26,254 bases of DNA from SIG220 sp045615545 (GCA_045615545.1 JAZLFA010000048.1:1-26254); one strand, 5' to 3'; positions 7,300 through 15,460 are shown, counted from the first letter of the stretch. A program made the numbers and translations. Notes: generated by a model not told the origin, from the letters alone.

Positions 7300-8572
7300 T
7301 TTTTAATATTATATTTATTGCCTCTAATAAATCCTTTGCGAAGTAATCAGCCTGAGAGTTTTTATTTGATTTGTTACAGAGAAGAATCGTTTTGCACCTA
7401 GCATTTTTTCCACATTTTACGTCTAGATCAGAGTCTCCTACAAACCAAGATTGTTTCAAATCAATATTGAATTTTTGTTTCGCTTGTAACAACAAACCAA
7501 TTTTCGGTTTTCGGCAGTTGCATCTAATTTTGTATTTTTTAATTTCGCCTTTGAATCCTCTCTTCGGATAGTGAGGGCAAAAAAACAAATCATTTATATA
7601 AGCCCCTCCAGCACCTAGCATTGTTTCCATTTTTTTGTGTATTTCATCTAACTGTTTTAAAGTTAATTTTCCGTGAGAAACAATTGGTTGATTTGTTATC
7701 ACTATAGAAAGATATTCAGAGGTGTTGATTCTTTTGATTGCCTCGCAAACACCTGGGATCAACTCAAATTCATTAATATTTGAAAGAAAGCCACAATACT
7801 TGTTAATAGTGCCATCTCTATCTAAAAAGATACATTTCTGCGCCAATCTTAAATTTTTATTTGCAACAATCCCTGCTTTAATATCTGATTCTACTTGCTT
7901 AAGTCTATCTGGAGTGCCCATGTCTTTAATATATTCTGATGATTGATAAGCAAAAACTCGATTGGTTGGTATAAGAGATTTAACGAAATCGTTTTCCATA
8001 TCAATCATTTTAGGTTTTTTAAAAAACGACAGTGCCCTAGGCGATATTACAAAAACACCAGCATTAACAATATTGTGAGACCAGTTTTTTCTATGATGTT
8101 TTTTTGAAAAAATGTGCTTTACACAACAATTTTTGTTTATTTCAAGTAAATCAGAATCAAAAGGGTGAGAATTAGGATGTGCAAACAATGTAATTAAAGC
8201 GCACTTATCCTTGTGAAATTGTTCCATCTTATCAATATCGATGTCAAATACTAAATCGGCAAAAATTAGCAAAAAATTATCGTGCAGTTTATTTTTCAAA
8301 TAAAATAAACTTCCAGCTGATCCTAGAGGTTCCTCCTCAACTATATAGGTAATTTTAATGTTTAATTTATCACCATCGCCAAAATATTCTCGAATTTTGT
8401 CACCTAAATACCCAATAATGATAATAAATTCTTTTACCCCATTGTTTCGCAAATTAATTAGTTGCCTTTCCAATAGCGGTATGCCCAAAACTTTAATTAG
8501 AGGTTTCGGAATTTCATTAGTATAGTTTTTGAGGCGTGTTCCTTTCCCGCCTGCAACAATTACAGCTTTCAT
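7280..8572 (-). CDS. hddC-gmhB: Fusion of D,D-heptose-1-phosphate guanylyltransferase (HddC) and heptose 1,7-bisphosphate phosphatase (GmhB)
   Basis: This protein carries the last two steps of GDP-D-glycero-alpha-D-manno-heptose synthesis in 430 residues. Residues 1-230 are a nucleotidyltransferase: GGKGTRL (8-14), PKPL (22-25), GSAG in the sugar loop (84-87) and FADLVFD (104-110, metal site). Residues 246-430 are a HAD phosphatase of GmhB type: DRDGT (251-255, nucleophile Asp), TNQ (293-295), the zinc loop CPH (332-334) with CNC (351-353), RKP (354-356) and GDSDLD (379-384). The order in the chain reverses the pathway order (phosphatase first, then guanylyltransferase). ATG shares its A with the gmhA stop (TAATG), so translation is coupled. 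Guanylyl rather than adenylyl specificity is inferred from the HddA partner and the lack of HldE. The mature pathway product is a heptose donor for glycan chains. Confidence 0.88.
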   Translation of the reverse strand: MKAVIVAGGKGTRLKNYTNEIPKPLIKVLGIPLLERQLINLRNNGVKEFIIIIGYLGDKIREYFGDGDKLNIKITYIVEEEPLGSAGSLFYLKNKLHDNFLLIFADLVFDIDIDKMEQFHKDKCALITLFAHPNSHPFDSDLLEINKNCCVKHIFSKKHHRKNWSHNIVNAGVFVISPRALSFFKKPKMIDMENDFVKSLIPTNRVFAYQSSEYIKDMGTPDRLKQVESDIKAGIVANKNLRLAQKCIFLDRDGTINKYCGFLSNINEFELIPGVCEAIKRINTSEYLSIVITNQPIVSHGKLTLKQLDEIHKKMETMLGAGGAYINDLFFCPHYPKRGFKGEIKKYKIRCNCRKPKIGLLLQAKQKFNIDLKQSWFVGDSDLDVKCGKNARCKTILLCNKSNKNSQADYFAKDLLEAINIILKIKQNRV

Positions 8573-9180
8573 TATAAAATTTTGCTTTTACAAGATTTAA
8601 AATATTGCTCTATTTCTTCGCAAAGAATATGCATTATAATTTCATGAATTTCTTGAATGCGCGGAGTAGATTTTTCTTTTACAACTAGTGCCACATCATA
8701 ATATCTACTCTTAAGCAATTTTCCGCCATCTTTGCCTAAAATTAATATTACTTTCATTCCAATTTTTTTTGCATATTGAGTTGCTATTAATAAATTCCTT
8801 GAGTTTCCAGAAGTAGAAAACGCGACTAAAGCATCTCCTTTATTCCCAATTCCTTCTATTTTACGTGCAATATCAATTTTGAAATCGTAATCATTGCTAA
8901 TAGCATATGTGGATACTAAGTCGTTACACAGACATATAGATGGTAGGGCTCGCCTTTCATACATAAATTTACCTATTAATTCACACGAAAAATGTTGAGC
9001 ATCGCAAGCGGACCCGCCGTTCCCGGCTGTTAAAATTTTTCCACCTTTTTCAATTGAATTAACTAATTCTCTAACAGCAGAATTTATTAATTTAATTTCC
9101 TTATCGGATTTGAAAAACGAAATGGCGGAAGAGTGGTCTTCCAACGTTTTTCTTAATCTATCTCTAAATTTAGTATCCAT
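8572..9180 (-). CDS. gmhA: Sedoheptulose-7-phosphate isomerase
   Basis: SIS-domain isomerase of 202 residues that converts sedoheptulose 7-phosphate to D-glycero-D-manno-heptose 7-phosphate, the first committed step of the heptose pathway. Phosphate-binding and catalytic motifs are present: AGNGGSACDAQH (52-63), STSGNS (122-127), and the C-terminal RIQEIHEIIMH helix (174-184) that carries Gln, Glu and His residues used by GmhA for metal binding and catalysis. Length is normal for the family. The gene overlaps hddA by 11 bp at its 5' end and touches hddC-gmhB at its 3' end, so the three form one tight operon. Sedoheptulose 7-phosphate comes from the pentose phosphate pathway outside this window. 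Confidence 0.92.
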   Translation of the reverse strand: MDTKFRDRLRKTLEDHSSAISFFKSDKEIKLINSAVRELVNSIEKGGKILTAGNGGSACDAQHFSCELIGKFMYERRALPSICLCNDLVSTYAISNDYDFKIDIARKIEGIGNKGDALVAFSTSGNSRNLLIATQYAKKIGMKVILILGKDGGKLLKSRYYDVALVVKEKSTPRIQEIHEIIMHILCEEIEQYFKSCKSKIL

Positions 9181-10198
9181 ATATTTTCCAACTCATAGCT
9201 CCTTCGTAAGTAAATTGAAAGTCAAATATTTCACAACCCTCTTTTTTTAATAAATTCATTAGTTTAATTTTGTTTTCTGGGTGGCAGAAAAAGAAAAAGA
9301 AACCACCACCACCTGCTCCACTAATTTTTCCTCCAATAGCGCCATTGCTCATCGCCATTTTATACAAATTATCAATTTTTTTATTGCTTATACAAGAAGC
9401 GGTGTTCTTTTTTGCTTCCCATGCATTATTGATCGCTTTCACAACTCCTCCAATATCGTATAAGGATATAGCTTTTTCCATATCCTTAACCGAATTTTTG
9501 ACTTTATGGAAGCTTTTTAATTTGTTATTTTGATTCTTGGCAGAAGCGATTTGATTAGAAATAATATTTGATGATTCTCTAGATTTGCCGAGGAAGCACA
9601 AAACGATAGACTCATATAATTCATTGATAAACCATCTTTTAGTGCGTATAGGTTTTACAATAACGTTCCCGTCCTTTAGAAAGTCCATACTATTAAATCC
9701 ACCGAATGTTGCTGCAAATTGGTCCTGTTTTCCGCCGTTAAATTTTAAATCTTCGCGTTCGATTTTAAATGCGTAATTTGCAATATCATAATTAGATAGT
9801 GGCAAGTCAAACATCTCTACAAACGCCGCCAATATTGATACAACAATAGCTGAAGACGATCCTAATCCTGAACCAATAGGAGCATCGCATCTTGTAATAA
9901 TAGTAAGATTTTTCTTAATTTTTGGAAAATCAGTTGTAATTCTTTTGTATACTCCGTAATGCAAAGGTAAGACCTTTTTAGCTTTTTCTACATTATTGTT
10001 CGATAGTATACATTTTTTGTCTAAATCCTGAGAAACGAAACAGATTTTTTTATCCTTTCTCTCTATGAGTGTGCAATGAGAATACATATTAATAGTCGCA
10101 TTTATCACGGATCCGCCGTAAGTATTAGAATAAATAGGCAAATCAGTTCCGCCGCCCGCGAATCCTAGTCTCAATGGAGCAAGTGATCTCACTATCAT
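9170..10198 (-). CDS. hddA: D-glycero-alpha-D-manno-heptose-7-phosphate kinase (GHMP family)
   Basis: GHMP kinase of 342 residues that phosphorylates C1 of D-glycero-D-manno-heptose 7-phosphate to give the alpha-1,7-bisphosphate. Motif 1 is APLRLGFAGGGTDLP (7-21), motif 2 the phosphate-binding PIGSGLGSSSA (107-117), and motif 3 the C-terminal GGKISGAGGGGF. The GGGTDLP signature is shared with HddA and related sugar kinases. HddA kinases mark the GDP branch; the ADP branch uses the unrelated HldE, absent here. A run of five Phe follows the Gly-rich loop and gives a repetitive DNA tract (about 9288-9316), but the frame is intact. It is first of the three heptose genes, 57 bp downstream of the ABC ATPase gene. 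Confidence 0.9.
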   Translation of the reverse strand: MIVRSLAPLRLGFAGGGTDLPIYSNTYGGSVINATINMYSHCTLIERKDKKICFVSQDLDKKCILSNNNVEKAKKVLPLHYGVYKRITTDFPKIKKNLTIITRCDAPIGSGLGSSSAIVVSILAAFVEMFDLPLSNYDIANYAFKIEREDLKFNGGKQDQFAATFGGFNSMDFLKDGNVIVKPIRTKRWFINELYESIVLCFLGKSRESSNIISNQIASAKNQNNKLKSFHKVKNSVKDMEKAISLYDIGGVVKAINNAWEAKKNTASCISNKKIDNLYKMAMSNGAIGGKISGAGGGGFFFFFCHPENKIKLMNLLKKEGCEIFDFQFTYEGAMSWKIYGY

Positions 10199-10218
10199 AA
10201 TAATTTATTTATAAATTA

Positions 10219-10224
10219 ATTATA
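10219..10224 (-). promoter_or_regulatory. Possible -10 element upstream of hddA
   Basis: In the 57-bp gap between the ABC ATPase gene and hddA a perfect TATAAT lies on the minus strand, 20 nt before the hddA ATG. I see no convincing -35 at 16-18 bp. It may give a separate promoter for the heptose genes, or be chance in A/T-rich sequence. Confidence 0.25.
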
Positions 10225-10255
10225 TAACAAACGTAAACGTTAAGATATTAACAAT

Positions 10256-11080
10256 TTATTTTTTGTTTTTGCGTCTAGAAAGTTCTAGTTTTATTGAATC
10301 TCTATCTTTAGTTTCTAATGTATCAATTACCGCGCCCTTAGACATATAGGAAATATATTGTTTTAAAACTGATTCTGTCTTACTATTACTTTTAATTTTT
10401 CCTTTTTCAATCCAAATGCATTTATCGCAAAACATTGATACCATTTCCATGTTGTGGCTTACTAAAACTATCGTAATTCCTTTTTTCTTTAATTCTCGCA
10501 ATTTATCGAAACATTTTGCTTGAAAACTTGCATCACCCACCGCAAGAATTTCATCAATTAATAAAATATCTGCATCAACATTAATTGCTACCGCAAATGC
10601 TAAACGCATATACATGCCAGATGAGTATGTTCTTACTGGATTATCAATAAAATCGTGCAATTCGCTAAAATCAATAATTGTTTGTAATCTCTTATCAATC
10701 TCTTTTTTACTTAAACCATAAATAGAGGCATTAATGTAAATGTTCTCTCTTCCAGTCATATCAGGATGGAATCCTGCGCCTAGTTCAATTAGTGATGATA
10801 CTCTTCCGTTAACGGTAATTTTACCTGCATTTGGATAATAAATACGAGTCAACATCTTTAACATCGTAGACTTGCCACATCCATTACGACCAATTAAACC
10901 AATCGACTCACCCTTATTGGCAGTAAATGATACATCGTTTAAAACATTTCGTTTTTCGTGCCTATTTCTCTTCCAAAATAATAGTTTTTCTTTCAATGTG
11001 TAACCTTTATCAAAATACACTTTAAAACTTTTATTTACATGTTCTACTGATATAACTACTTCATTACTCTTCTTTTTCAT
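10256..11080 (-). CDS. ABC transporter ATPase for polysaccharide/teichoic acid export (Wzt/TagH type)
   Basis: Nucleotide-binding subunit, 274 residues, that powers export of lipid-linked glycan across the membrane with the permease encoded just upstream. Walker A is GRNGCGKS (64-71), the ABC signature YSSGM (152-156), Walker B DILLIDE (171-177), and the H-loop lies in VLVSHNMEM. The GAGFHPDMTGRENIY stretch (101-115) is typical of the Wzt/TagH/RfbE subfamily. The C-terminal carbohydrate-recognition domain found in some Wzt proteins is absent; only a short basic tail follows the fold, so export is probably not gated by a chain-end modification read by this subunit. The gene begins 2 nt after the permease stop, and GAGGAA at the permease end can serve as Shine-Dalgarno. 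Confidence 0.93.
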   Translation of the reverse strand: MKKKSNEVVISVEHVNKSFKVYFDKGYTLKEKLLFWKRNRHEKRNVLNDVSFTANKGESIGLIGRNGCGKSTMLKMLTRIYYPNAGKITVNGRVSSLIELGAGFHPDMTGRENIYINASIYGLSKKEIDKRLQTIIDFSELHDFIDNPVRTYSSGMYMRLAFAVAINVDADILLIDEILAVGDASFQAKCFDKLRELKKKGITIVLVSHNMEMVSMFCDKCIWIEKGKIKSNSKTESVLKQYISYMSKGAVIDTLETKDRDSIKLELSRRKNKK

Positions 11081-11082
11081 AA

Positions 11083-11919
11083 TTACATTTCCTCAGCAAA
11101 ACGTTTCTTAGCCTTACTAAATGTTAAGATGCCTACTATCATCGCTAAAATTGCCCAAGCAGCAGAAGCAGCAACATATATAAAATCCGGCCATGCTCCA
11201 TAATTAAGAATATTATGATAACCTTCAATTAAACCTGACATAGGATTAACGAAGTATAAGACCATCTTTAAAGTATCTCGTCCTGCTAACAAATCTGATC
11301 CCCACATAATTGGAGTGGCAAACATCCAAAGCATGCCAATAATACCTAGAATATGTCTTACATCTCGTACATATACTGTAATAGCGCTTGTAAATAGCGT
11401 CATACCTAGGCACATAATATATTGAATTATGAATAATAAAGGTAAAGACACTAAGGGCAAGAAAGAGAATCCTGCTCTTAATCCCCATTCAATGCCACCA
11501 TTAGATACTATTGAGAATGCTCCAAAGATATAAACCGCTAAGACGATAACAAAACAATAGAGCATATTGATAAATTGACTAGTGACATAAGAAATTGGTA
11601 GCACTTCTCTTGGGAAATATACTTTAGTAACTAATCCAGCTTGATCAAGAACTGCTCCACATCCACCAGTTAAACAACTATTAAAGAATATCCAAGGGAT
11701 TAATCCTGTAAAAACGTAAATATAGAAATTAGTGATGTTATCACCAGTCTTGAAGATAAACCCAAACACTAGTGTATAAACAAGTAATTGAAGTAACGGG
11801 TTAATAAAAGTCCATAAGAAACCCATGACGCTACCTCTATAGCGTCCTCTTAAATCACGACGAACAAGGCCAACAATCATTTGGCGGTAATCGTATATTT
11901 CATGAAGAGTTTGTTTCAT
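11083..11919 (-). CDS. ABC transporter permease for polysaccharide export (Wzm/TagG type)
   Basis: Six-helix ABC-2 permease of 278 residues. The amphipathic N-terminus with YRQMIVGLVRRDLRGRYRGS (12-31) followed by LGFLW/PLL-type sequence is the hallmark of Wzm/TagG/RfbD export permeases. Hydrophobic segments are spread over the rest, with the conserved YVRDVRHILG loop and a MWMFATPIMW-like helix. It forms the channel for the undecaprenyl-linked glycan with the ATPase that follows. A perfect 24-bp palindrome lies immediately 5' of the gene. TATAAT is only 2 nt before the ATG, too close for a usual transcription start, so the true promoter or start remains open; Met14 is a possible but less likely alternative start. 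Confidence 0.92.
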   Translation of the reverse strand: MKQTLHEIYDYRQMIVGLVRRDLRGRYRGSVMGFLWTFINPLLQLLVYTLVFGFIFKTGDNITNFYIYVFTGLIPWIFFNSCLTGGCGAVLDQAGLVTKVYFPREVLPISYVTSQFINMLYCFVIVLAVYIFGAFSIVSNGGIEWGLRAGFSFLPLVSLPLLFIIQYIMCLGMTLFTSAITVYVRDVRHILGIIGMLWMFATPIMWGSDLLAGRDTLKMVLYFVNPMSGLIEGYHNILNYGAWPDFIYVAASAAWAILAMIVGILTFSKAKKRFAEEM

Positions 11920-11924
11920 AGATT

Positions 11925-11948
11925 ATACTCTAAAATATTTTAGAGTAT
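11925..11948. repeat. Perfect 24-bp palindrome upstream of the ABC exporter operon
   Basis: The left half is ATACTCTAAAAT (11925-11936) and the right half (11937-11948) is its exact reverse complement, with no spacer. It ends 6 bp before the permease ATG and overlaps a TATAAT on the minus strand. Lack of a loop, of G/C pairs in the stem centre and of a following T-run argues against an intrinsic terminator. A two-fold-symmetric operator for a dimeric regulator of the exporter is the better reading (inference). Confidence 0.65.
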
Positions 11949-11979
11949 TTATCAAAACATAGCAATAAGTCTGTTTGTT

Positions 11980-13893
11980 TTAATCAATATCTGTTAGCAT
12001 TTTTTTAATGTCTTTGATTTCTTCAGATAATTGATCGAAAGAAATATTAATTGCATAAGCAAATGGTGCAATTTGACTTTTGTAATGGATTCCTTGATTC
12101 AACATAACTTTTTTGCACATTAAATCTTCTCTAGTAAATTTTGTTATGTTAAAAGGATTGGAACCATCTGTAGGCATGATTAAATCAATTTTCTGTGAAA
12201 GAGTTCTTTGATTTTCAAAACGAGATATCAATTCGGATTTTTTCTTTTTAATTATTCCATAAATTTTAAATTCTATCCAAACCCTTAATGCTGCTATGTA
12301 CTTAATTTTGGTTAAAGAATTTGCAAAGAAATCATCGGTATATGTAAACGAAACAAAGTCATCAATCATTTTAACCATATCTTTGTTTGATATTTTGCTG
12401 TTATCATTATTAATATGATATTCAGTTGTCGAATAATGAAAAGCATTATCGTTGCCATTAGACTGGTCTCTCTTTTCTAGCCCATCAACAAAACCGTCGG
12501 TTCTATCAAGTCTATCAATTGTAATTATATTTGGGCATAGGTTATCATAATCATTTTTAATGAGTTCAAGCAAAAGTTTTCCACCGCAATGCTCTAAATA
12601 ATAATAGTCAAAAACAGTTTTATCTTGGGAATTTATAATGTTTATTAAATCTATAGAATGTGTAAGAACAATAATATTTTTTTCTTTTGCATTTTTAACA
12701 ATTTCATATGCAATTTTATAATGATTAATTAAATCATATGAAGAAGCAGGGTCATCCATAATTAGTGTTTTCTTGTCGCTTCCTAAGAAGCAATAAATTC
12801 CGTACAAAAATGTTATTAAATTAATTTCACCTGTACTATATGTTTCTATTGCTCGAGGAAAATGCATTTTTATAGAACTCATTTCAGGTTTAAAAGTTAT
12901 ATCATGATCAGTTAAACCGAAATATCTTATTAAATCATTTTTAAGTTTATTTTTACTCTTTTCTACAAGTTTATATTTTGCTTCCGCATCGAGCTTTAAA
13001 GCTGATAATTCATTCTCTTTCGAACGTAATTCGTTTTGCATTTTTAACAAATTCTCGTATTTATCTATATCTCCTTTCGCAATAATAAATGGCAATAGCA
13101 TCTCTTCATCAGCGCTTAGGTCACGCGCGATATTAACATAACTATCGAGTTCATCTTTGGTTGGATTTACATTAAAGTCAAACATTTTATCCATTAGCTC
13201 TGATTCATATTTTTCTTTCTTTTTAAGTTTGCTTTCTAGAAGTTGCTTAATTCCATCTTTTCGCGAATCACATATAGGACAAATTTCGTCTTTGTCTGTT
13301 AACATATCATTGGTAAGAGAAATTGCTTTGTACAATTTTGAATCTTTATATTTGTTAATTTCATTTTCTGTATTAGAAATTTTTAATGCATCTTTATATA
13401 CACGAGGGAATATTGTGTAATCGATTTTGCCATGTTTTTTTAAAAATTGCTCTAAATCATCCTTAGATTTTTTGAATTCTTTTATACTTATGCTTTTTTT
13501 GCTAAAAAAAGTAGCAGCTTTATCAGATATTGATGATTTAATTTCTTTTTGCGTTGAAATGTGGGTAGCCTCTTTAATTAGATTTTTCCCATCTAGATTT
13601 TTATTTAAAGTAGCTATTTCTTCATTAAGTTTAGCGATTTGGGCGGTATTAGAGGAAATAATTAAATCCTGTTCTTTAATATTAATATTCTCTCCATTTT
13701 CACTTGTATAACTTAAAAATTCAATATCTTCATTGTTTTCTTTCAATATATTGAAAATAGTTGTCTTCCCGATTCCGTTATAGCCAAAAATTACCTTAGA
13801 TTTTCCAGCAGTATCTAAAGTAAATTTTGAATCTAGACTATCAATAAGGAATTTGTAAGTTGATTTGACCTTTGTGCATGGATTAATTATCAT
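11980..13893 (-). CDS. SMC/ABC-type ATPase with CPxC hook, RloC/PrrC-like candidate anticodon nuclease
   Basis: 637-residue protein of the AAA_13-like group. Walker A is GYNGIGKTT (37-45), the ABC signature YSTGE (352-356), Walker B TLIMDDPASS (376-385), and the switch His lies in TH (411-412). Between the ATPase halves are charged, coiled-coil-like helices (about 80-320) around CPIC (205-208), like the zinc hook of RloC and Rad50. The C-terminal 220 residues contain R537-x3-E541 and H603 in LNQGIHYKS; PrrC/RloC tRNA nucleases use an Arg-x3-Glu...His triad, though here Glu and His are about 62 residues apart, more than in PrrC. I therefore call it a nuclease candidate, not proven. A strong AGGAGG ribosome site, AAA-rich lysine use and lack of a sugar-related role suggest acquired defence cargo. 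No restriction genes are adjacent. A generic OLD/SMC-like ATPase is the alternative. Confidence 0.75.
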   Translation of the reverse strand: MIINPCTKVKSTYKFLIDSLDSKFTLDTAGKSKVIFGYNGIGKTTIFNILKENNEDIEFLSYTSENGENINIKEQDLIISSNTAQIAKLNEEIATLNKNLDGKNLIKEATHISTQKEIKSSISDKAATFFSKKSISIKEFKKSKDDLEQFLKKHGKIDYTIFPRVYKDALKISNTENEINKYKDSKLYKAISLTNDMLTDKDEICPICDSRKDGIKQLLESKLKKKEKYESELMDKMFDFNVNPTKDELDSYVNIARDLSADEEMLLPFIIAKGDIDKYENLLKMQNELRSKENELSALKLDAEAKYKLVEKSKNKLKNDLIRYFGLTDHDITFKPEMSSIKMHFPRAIETYSTGEINLITFLYGIYCFLGSDKKTLIMDDPASSYDLINHYKIAYEIVKNAKEKNIIVLTHSIDLINIINSQDKTVFDYYYLEHCGGKLLLELIKNDYDNLCPNIITIDRLDRTDGFVDGLEKRDQSNGNDNAFHYSTTEYHINNDNSKISNKDMVKMIDDFVSFTYTDDFFANSLTKIKYIAALRVWIEFKIYGIIKKKKSELISRFENQRTLSQKIDLIMPTDGSNPFNITKFTREDLMCKKVMLNQGIHYKSQIAPFAYAINISFDQLSEEIKDIKKMLTDID

Positions 13894-13897
13894 AACA

Positions 13898-13904
13898 ACC
13901 TCCT
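13898..13904 (-). promoter_or_regulatory. Strong Shine-Dalgarno (AGGAGGT) of the RloC-like gene
   Basis: On the minus strand AGGAGGT lies 4-5 nt before the ATG at 13893. It fixes the start of this gene and is the best ribosome site in the window; most neighbouring genes have a weak GAGG-type site or none. Confidence 0.8.
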
Positions 13905-13923
13905 ATCATAATTATATATTTAT

Positions 13924-13950
13924 AGAATCGAAAATATTAGTTTTGATTCT
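13924..13950. repeat. Imperfect inverted repeat between the RloC-like gene and rfbA
   Basis: Arms of 12 bp (13924-13935, AGAATCGAAAAT; 13939-13950) match at 10 of 12 positions around a 3-nt centre. It lies in the 103-bp divergent region, overlapping a minus-strand TATAAA (13919-13924) and 46 bp upstream of rfbA. It could be an operator for one or both genes. Plus-strand TATAAA (13978-13983) is a possible rfbA -10, again with a short leader, but no -35 is evident. Confidence 0.45.
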
Positions 13951-13996
13951 AAATTATAATTTTTTTCATTATTTTAGTATAAAATAATAACTAGTT

Positions 13997-14908
13997 ATGA
14001 AAGGGATTATTTTAGCAGGTGGGAGTGGGTCTCGCTTATACCCTCTTACCTTTGTAACATCTAAGCAATTATTACCAGTGTATGATAAACCAATGATTTA
14101 TTATCCACTTAGTGTACTAATGATGGCGAAGATTAGAGATATATTAATTATTTCTACTCCAACGGATTTGCCACGCTTTAGAGCATTATTAGGAGATGGG
14201 TCTAAGTTTGGTATTCATCTTAGTTATGCTAAGCAAGAGAAACCAGAAGGATTAGCCCAAGCATTTATTATTGGTGAAAAGTTCATTGGTAAAGACGCTT
14301 GTGCGCTTATTTTGGGCGATAACATCTTCTATGGTTCTGGTTTAGTCGCACATTTATCTCACTCTGTCTTTAGAGCGGAACGCCACAAACGTTCAACTAT
14401 ATATGGATATTATGTTAAAGATCCTACTCGATATGGCGTGATTGAGATTGGAGAGAATGATACTCCACTTAATATTGAAGAGAAGCCAAAGACTCCTAAA
14501 TCTAATTACTGTGTAACTGGTTTATACTTCTATCCTAATGATGTCGTTAAGATGGCTAAGAAAGTAAAGAAATCTAAGAGAGGTGAATATGAAATCACCA
14601 CTCTTAATAATCTTTATATTCATGAAGATAGAACCCATCTTACCTTATTAGGTAGAGGCTACTCATGGTTAGATACTGGAACTCCTGAAGCGCTTAATGA
14701 TGCAAGCGAATATGTTAAGTCAGTAGAAGAACATCAAGGGATTAAGATGATGTGTCCAGAAGAAATTGCTTATTTAAATAAATGGATTAGTAAGAAGACA
14801 TTAATTGAAATTGCTAAATCAATGAGCAAGAACGATTATGGTGAACATCTAATGAATGTTGCTAAAGGAAAAATCCTTTATGCATCATCAGTTATTAATG
14901 AGAAGTAA
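13997..14908 (+). CDS. rfbA: Glucose-1-phosphate thymidylyltransferase
   Basis: First step of dTDP-L-rhamnose synthesis: glucose 1-phosphate plus dTTP gives dTDP-glucose. The 303-residue protein has the nucleotidyltransferase start AGGSGSRLYPLT (7-18), QLLPVYDKPMIYYP (24-37), LGDNIFYG (106-113), IEEKP (160-164) and a WLDTGTPEAL segment, all as in RfbA/RmlA. Length is a little over the usual 290. It opens a four-gene operon (rfbA-rfbC-rfbD-rfbB) with gaps of 1-4 nt, so one transcript is likely. No Shine-Dalgarno precedes it. By hand count lysines are about 17 AAG to 13 AAA, far less AAA-biased than the genes at the right end, pointing to long residence in this genome. Confidence 0.97.
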   Translation: MKGIILAGGSGSRLYPLTFVTSKQLLPVYDKPMIYYPLSVLMMAKIRDILIISTPTDLPRFRALLGDGSKFGIHLSYAKQEKPEGLAQAFIIGEKFIGKDACALILGDNIFYGSGLVAHLSHSVFRAERHKRSTIYGYYVKDPTRYGVIEIGENDTPLNIEEKPKTPKSNYCVTGLYFYPNDVVKMAKKVKKSKRGEYEITTLNNLYIHEDRTHLTLLGRGYSWLDTGTPEALNDASEYVKSVEEHQGIKMMCPEEIAYLNKWISKKTLIEIAKSMSKNDYGEHLMNVAKGKILYASSVINEK

Positions 14909-14910
14909 TT

Positions 14911-15459
14911 ATGCTTAAGTTTACTAAGACGGAAATAGAAGGCGTTTACATTATCGAACCAAAAGTATTCGGAGATGACCGTGGATACTTTATGGAAACT
15001 TATAGTGATACTGATTTTAAAAACGTTGGTCTAAATTATGTCTTCGTTCAAGATAATCAATCTAAATCAAAGAAAGGTGTACTTAGAGGTTTACATTTTC
15101 AGACTAAACACCCCCAAGCAAAGCTTGTGCGTGTTATTAAAGGTGAAGTGTTTGATGTCGCAGTAGATTTAAGAAAGAACTCGCCTACTTATGGTAAATG
15201 GGTTGGAGTGTTATTATCCGCTGAAAACAAAAGACAATTATTAATTCCTAGAGGATTCGCTCATGGTTTCTTAGTAGTATCTGATGAAGCTGAATTTGTG
15301 TATAAGTGTGATGAGTTCTATCATCCAGAAGATGAAGGTGGCATTATTTATAATGATCCAACTATTAATATTAAGTGGCCACATATTGATGGTGAGATTA
15401 TCTTAAGCGATAAAGATAAGAAGCATCCTACGCTCAAAGAAAGTAAGATTAGTTTTTAA
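14911..15459 (+). CDS. rfbC: dTDP-4-dehydrorhamnose 3,5-epimerase
   Basis: Third step of dTDP-rhamnose synthesis, double epimerisation at C3 and C5 of dTDP-4-keto-6-deoxyglucose. The 182-residue cupin protein shows GDDRGYFMETY (21-31), GVLRGLHFQ (56-64) with the catalytic His62, KGEVFDVAVDLR (77-88), PRGFAHGFLV (113-122) and the conserved Tyr in EFVYKC (128-133). Length is typical. It starts 2 nt after rfbA and ends 1 nt before rfbD. No Shine-Dalgarno stands out, so translation may rely on coupling to the upstream stop. Confidence 0.97.
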   Translation: MLKFTKTEIEGVYIIEPKVFGDDRGYFMETYSDTDFKNVGLNYVFVQDNQSKSKKGVLRGLHFQTKHPQAKLVRVIKGEVFDVAVDLRKNSPTYGKWVGVLLSAENKRQLLIPRGFAHGFLVVSDEAEFVYKCDEFYHPEDEGGIIYNDPTINIKWPHIDGEIILSDKDKKHPTLKESKISF

Positions 15460-15460
15460 T

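Noticed and set aside
7336..7344. Further copy of the AACTTCGCAATA repeat (TTGCGAAGT, complement)
   Set aside because: Only 9 bases match and they encode conserved-frame residues of hddC-gmhB; a similar 8-9 base match in gmhA near 8610 is also coding.
9288..9316. Phase-variable slippage tract in hddA
   Set aside because: The A-runs are only 5 long and interrupted by G on each period, and the GGT run encodes the conserved kinase loop; too short to call a contingency locus.
9270..9533. Plus-strand open frame with a Lys/Pro-rich product
   Set aside because: It is the antisense of the Gly-rich loop and poly-Phe stretch of hddA; composition is an artefact of that coding.
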